Positions 61,310 through 64,000 of a DNA stretch of 64,000 bases are shown here, in pieces. Position 1 is the first letter of the stretch; each line of letters starts with the position of its first letter. The notes beneath the pieces are model-generated. The model was not told the DNA's origin and did no database searches. It saw nothing but the letters and a program-made list of their open reading frames with translations. The position numbers and the translations under genes are program-made. The stretch is from a virus, in the IMG/VR virus record IMGVR_UViG_3300047510_002627, positions 1-64,000 of that record, one strand, 5' to 3'.

Positions 61310-63008
61310 AACAATTCGATGGAAAAACTTTTTAAGCACTGGAGATCAGTTTATTGAAGTTAATTTTTTAAAAGATCAAACAACATTAATTGTTGGTCAA
61401 AATGGTGCAGGAAAAAGTACTATTTTGGATGCTCTCACATTTGTTTTATTTGGTAAATCTTTTCGTGGAATTAACAAACCACAATTGATCAATTCTACAA
61501 ATGAAAAAGAGTGTGTTGTTGAAATTGAATTCAAAATTGGATCTGTAAATTGGAAAGTTAAAAGGGGAATAAAACCTTCAATATTTGTTATTGAAAGAAA
61601 TGGCAAAGAGTTGGATCAGCAACATTCATCCGCAGAACAGCAAAAGTGGTTTGAACAAACTGTTCTTAAAATGAATTATAAATCATTCACTCAAGTGGTA
61701 ATTATTGGAAGCAGTAATTTTGTTCCATTTATGCAGTTAACTTCTGTTAATCGTAGAGAAGTTATTGAAGATCTTCTTGACATTAAAATCTTTTCTTCAA
61801 TGAATTCATTGATTAAAGATAAAATAAAATTGACTAAAGATGAAATTAGAACTTTAGAACTCAAAAGAGATTCTTTGAGAGACAAAGTTGAAATGCAGGA
61901 AGATTTTATTAAAAAAATTAAAAATGAAGGAAATAATAAAGTTAAAGAATTAGAACAAGAAATTGAAGAGATCATATCTCAAGAAAAAGTGTCAATATCT
62001 TATAATAATAAGTATGAAGAAGAAATTATCTATCTTCAAAATAAGATGGAAGAACTTTCGTATTCTAAAGACACTTTAAAAAAACTTACAAATATTAAAG
62101 GTAAGTTGTCACAAAAAGTAGTAACGATTACTGAAGAGCATGAGTTTTTCCGTAATAATTCGGTATGCCCTACCTGCACACAAAATATAGAAGAATCTTT
62201 TAGATTAAATAGAATTAGTGATGCCATAAACAAGGCAAAAGAACTGCAATCTGGTTATGAAGAACTTGAGCAGACTATTCGTGATGAAGAAATTAAAGAA
62301 GATCATTTCCTTCAAATTTCAAAAGAAGTCACTAACTTAACACATGAAATTTCTCAAAATAATCTTAGGATCACTGGATTCCAACGGAGAATCAGAGATA
62401 ATGAAAAAGAAATTCAAAGAATTACCAATGACCTGGAAAATGAAAATTCTGAATATGAAAAGTTAGAGGATTTTAAGAAAAGACTTAATACTATTTTTGA
62501 AGAATTGTCCGAGAAAAAGGAAACAAATTCATACTATGAATATTGTTATAGTCTTTTAAAGGATTCGGGAGTAAAAACTCAAATCATCAAAAAATATCTA
62601 CCATTCATTAACCAACAGGTGAATAGATATCTTCAGATGATGGATTTTTATATCAATTTTTCTCTTGATGAAGAGTTTAACGAAACGATTCAATCACCGA
62701 TTCACGAAGATTTTACCTATGGGTCTTTTAGTGAAGGTGAACGACAAAGAATTGACTTAGCACTTTTGTTCACTTGGAGAGAAGTTGCTAAATTTAAAAA
62801 TTCTACAAATACTAATCTATTAATTATGGATGAGGTATTTGATAGTTCTCTTGATGGTAATGGAACTGAAGAATTTATTAAAATTCTTCGTTATGTTGTT
62901 CAAGATGCAAACACTTTTGTCATATCTCATAAAGTTGGTATGGAAGATAGGTTTGAAAGTGTGCTAAAATTTGAAAAGTATAAAGGATTTAGTAGAGTTG
63001 TAAAATGA
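61296..63008 (+). CDS. gp46: Recombination endonuclease subunit gp46 (Rad50-like)
   Basis: T4 gp46 homologue, 570 aa (T4 560). Walker A GQNGAGKST (34-42); Q-loop region IIGSSNFVPFMQL (136-148); two coiled-coil arms (about 165-285 and 300-430) joined by a zinc hook CPTC (291-294); ABC signature GSFSEGERQRIDLALLFTW (about 474-492); Walker B NLLIMDEVFDSSLDG; and a late His in VISHKVGM. It powers gp47 nuclease in end resection. It overlaps the DUF3110-like gene by 14 nt and the next gene by 4 nt (ATGA). Confidence 0.95.
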   Translation: MILFETIRWKNFLSTGDQFIEVNFLKDQTTLIVGQNGAGKSTILDALTFVLFGKSFRGINKPQLINSTNEKECVVEIEFKIGSVNWKVKRGIKPSIFVIERNGKELDQQHSSAEQQKWFEQTVLKMNYKSFTQVVIIGSSNFVPFMQLTSVNRREVIEDLLDIKIFSSMNSLIKDKIKLTKDEIRTLELKRDSLRDKVEMQEDFIKKIKNEGNNKVKELEQEIEEIISQEKVSISYNNKYEEEIIYLQNKMEELSYSKDTLKKLTNIKGKLSQKVVTITEEHEFFRNNSVCPTCTQNIEESFRLNRISDAINKAKELQSGYEELEQTIRDEEIKEDHFLQISKEVTNLTHEISQNNLRITGFQRRIRDNEKEIQRITNDLENENSEYEKLEDFKKRLNTIFEELSEKKETNSYYEYCYSLLKDSGVKTQIIKKYLPFINQQVNRYLQMMDFYINFSLDEEFNETIQSPIHEDFTYGSFSEGERQRIDLALLFTWREVAKFKNSTNTNLLIMDEVFDSSLDGNGTEEFIKILRYVVQDANTFVISHKVGMEDRFESVLKFEKYKGFSRVVK

Positions 63009-63820
63009 GTAAACTAACTGAAATTGTAACTGTAGGAATTATTGGAAACGGATTTGTTGGAAATGCAGTATATCAAAACTTTAGGGATAAAGTAACCTGT
63101 AAAGTTTATGATGTTGATGCAAATAGATCACTTAATACATTGTCTGAAGTATTATCATGTGATTTTATTTTTGTTTGTCTTCCAACACCAATGAAATCTG
63201 GCGGGCAGTGCGACCTTTCTATTTTAGATAACTTTTTTGCTACTTGCTCCACAAATATAAATGGCATATTTATCATTAAATCCACAGTTCCAATTGGAAC
63301 TACTAAAAAGTATTCTCAAATGGGATTTAATGTTGTTCATAATCCAGAGTTTTTGACTGCAAGAAATGCAGTGGAGGACTTTAAAAACTCTGAGAGAAAT
63401 GTTATTGGTGGTGATCTTAAATTGGTAGAAAAGGTTGATACCTTATTTGTGAATACTTTTCATTACATTCCTTCTATCTACACAACATCCGATGAGAGTG
63501 AGGCAATTAAATACTTTGCAAATAGTTTCTTAGCATATAAGGTAGCATATTTCAATAAGATCTATGACTTGTGCCAAGCAACTGGAATGGATTATGATAC
63601 AGTATGCAATGGTGTCACCACAGACAGCAGAATCGGATCATCCCACACAAAAGTCCCTGGTATTGACAATGACAGAGGTTTTGGAGGAACATGCTTCCCG
63701 AAAGATCTGAATTCCCTGATAGTTCAGATGGAATCCCACGGAGTCAATGCCGATATGCTAAAATCTGTCTGGTCCTACAATCAAGAAATTCGCACGGTCA
63801 TCGACTGGCCGACTACCTAA
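63005..63820 (+). CDS. UDP-glucose/GDP-mannose dehydrogenase family protein, short, 271 aa
   Basis: NAD-binding Rossmann motif GIIGNGFVGNAV (11-22), FVCLPTPMKSGGQCDLS (56-72), KSTVPIGTT (92-100), HNPEFLTARNAVEDF (112-126), and the active-site loop FGGTCFPKD with Cys 230. Enzymes of the family oxidise UDP-glucose (or GDP-mannose) to the uronate. The usual length is about 390-450 aa with a C-terminal UDP-binding domain; that domain is missing here, ending shortly after the central helix. The gene overlaps gp46 by ATGA. Its last 230 bp are less AT-rich than the first part. The glycosyltransferase at 5193 might use the product, which is speculative. Confidence 0.85.
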   Translation: MSKLTEIVTVGIIGNGFVGNAVYQNFRDKVTCKVYDVDANRSLNTLSEVLSCDFIFVCLPTPMKSGGQCDLSILDNFFATCSTNINGIFIIKSTVPIGTTKKYSQMGFNVVHNPEFLTARNAVEDFKNSERNVIGGDLKLVEKVDTLFVNTFHYIPSIYTTSDESEAIKYFANSFLAYKVAYFNKIYDLCQATGMDYDTVCNGVTTDSRIGSSHTKVPGIDNDRGFGGTCFPKDLNSLIVQMESHGVNADMLKSVWSYNQEIRTVIDWPTT

Positions 63821-63821
63821 C

Positions 63822-64000
63822 ATGAAAGTCCCTAATTGGCAACATCATTCCAAGAAGGATCAAAAACGGAAACTGAAACCTCAGGCACTCCGACAAGCAA
63901 AAGCACGACTGAGACACTTTAAAAAGTGTCACATGACCTCCCCGAAACGGGAGGTTTTTTCGTGTATACTGATTTCAGTCGAACGAACCCACCATGTCTG
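63822..64000 (+). CDS. Possible small basic protein, open at window edge
   Basis: Begins ATG at 63822, one base behind the dehydrogenase stop, and stays open to the window end. The first 36 residues are extremely basic (HHSKKDQKRKLKPQALRQAK, then ARLRHFKKCH). However, a perfect hairpin (63913-63930) and an intrinsic terminator (63936-63960) lie inside the frame, and the start of another gene overlaps it. Either the true gene is short with an end I cannot see, or the frame is chance. Low confidence. Confidence 0.3.
   Translation, partial: MKVPNWQHHSKKDQKRKLKPQALRQAKARLRHFKKCHMTSPKREVFSCILISVERTHHV
63936..63960 (+). terminator. Intrinsic terminator
   Basis: ACCTCCC / GGGAGGT stem with loop CGAAAC and six T (63955-63960). 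It would end the recombination operon. A second hairpin GACACTT / AAGTGTC stands just upstream at 63913-63930. Confidence 0.85.
63965..63970 (+). promoter_or_regulatory. -10 box TATACT of right-edge gene
   Basis: TATACT ends 24 nt before the ATG at 63994; followed by GATTTCAGTCGAAC, similar to the leader at 3072-3085. No -35 is seen. Confidence 0.6.
63994..64000 (+). CDS. Start of a further gene, cut by the window
   Basis: ATG at 63994, of which only two codons (M, S) and one base are in the window. It is supported by the terminator, the -10 box and the standard 24-nt spacing just upstream. The cassette style of the left part of the window returns here. Confidence 0.45.

Noticed and set aside
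1-64000. Lysogeny genes, integrase, attachment sites or insertion sequences
   Set aside because: None seen; gene content is that of a lytic T4-like phage, and no terminal inverted repeats with a transposase ORF were found.
1-64000. Photosynthesis or phosphate auxiliary genes (psbA, psbD, hli, pstS)
   Set aside because: No ORF in this window carries their motifs; they may lie elsewhere in the genome.

Overview
The window looks like one continuous stretch of a T4-like contractile-tailed phage genome of the cyanophage (Kyanoviridae) type. Evidence for this is the gene order gp25-gp6-gp7-(giant)-gp8-(DUF4815 giant)-gp13-gp14-gp15-gp16-gp17-gp18-gp19-gp20-gp67-gp21-gp22-gp23-tube-fold protein-uvsY-uvsW-gp55-gp47-gp46. 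Further evidence is several small proteins of a kind I associate with cyanophages (DUF3110-like, DUF6011-like, DUF4815, a YHYH domain) and T4-type late promoters. All supported genes lie on the + strand. No tRNA, rRNA, CRISPR array, insertion sequence or integrase was seen. The host and the species cannot be fixed from this sequence alone.

Layout. (1) 1-5.2 kb is an accessory region of small genes. From about 1.66 to 4.5 kb it is visibly GC-rich and built as single-gene cassettes: a -10 box 24-29 nt before the ATG, one gene, then a GC-rich hairpin. Three cassettes share an almost identical leader. Recognisable products are a GP88-like protein, a winged-helix-like protein and a DUF6011-like zinc protein. 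(2) 5.19-7.55 kb holds a GT-A glycosyltransferase, two tiny downstream genes, a strong terminator, a 10-bp tandem repeat and two conserved cyanophage proteins. (3) 7.59-39.3 kb is an AT-rich baseplate/tail operon. It is dominated by three giant proteins (3636, 2764 and 2834 aa) interleaved with gp25, gp6 and gp8. (4) 39.3-56.4 kb is the neck, packaging, tail and head block, with two non-T4 insertions: a DUF5661/Cys-rich protein between the terminase subunits and an FkbM methyltransferase between portal and prohead core. It ends at a textbook terminator behind gp23. (5) 56.4-63.8 kb holds a tail-tube-fold protein, recombination genes (uvsY, uvsW, gp47, gp46), the late sigma factor gp55 and a short UDP-glucose dehydrogenase. 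(6) At the right edge the cassette style returns: terminator, TATACT box and a new start codon.

How it works together. Sigma70-type promoters drive the accessory genes, the glycosyltransferase and gp55. gp55 should then direct host RNA polymerase to the late promoters (TATAAATA, AATAAATA or TCTAAATA) that precede most structural genes and uvsW, typically 14-39 nt before the start codon. UvsY, UvsW, gp46 and gp47 serve recombination-dependent replication that feeds the gp16/gp17 packaging motor and the gp20 portal.

The points most worth a second look are the fixed-spacing promoter cassettes, two seven-repeat FG-GAP propellers in one giant baseplate-region protein, a small Gly-x-Gly-Tyr repeat spread through six different virion proteins including sheath and neck, and the methyltransferase inside the head operon.
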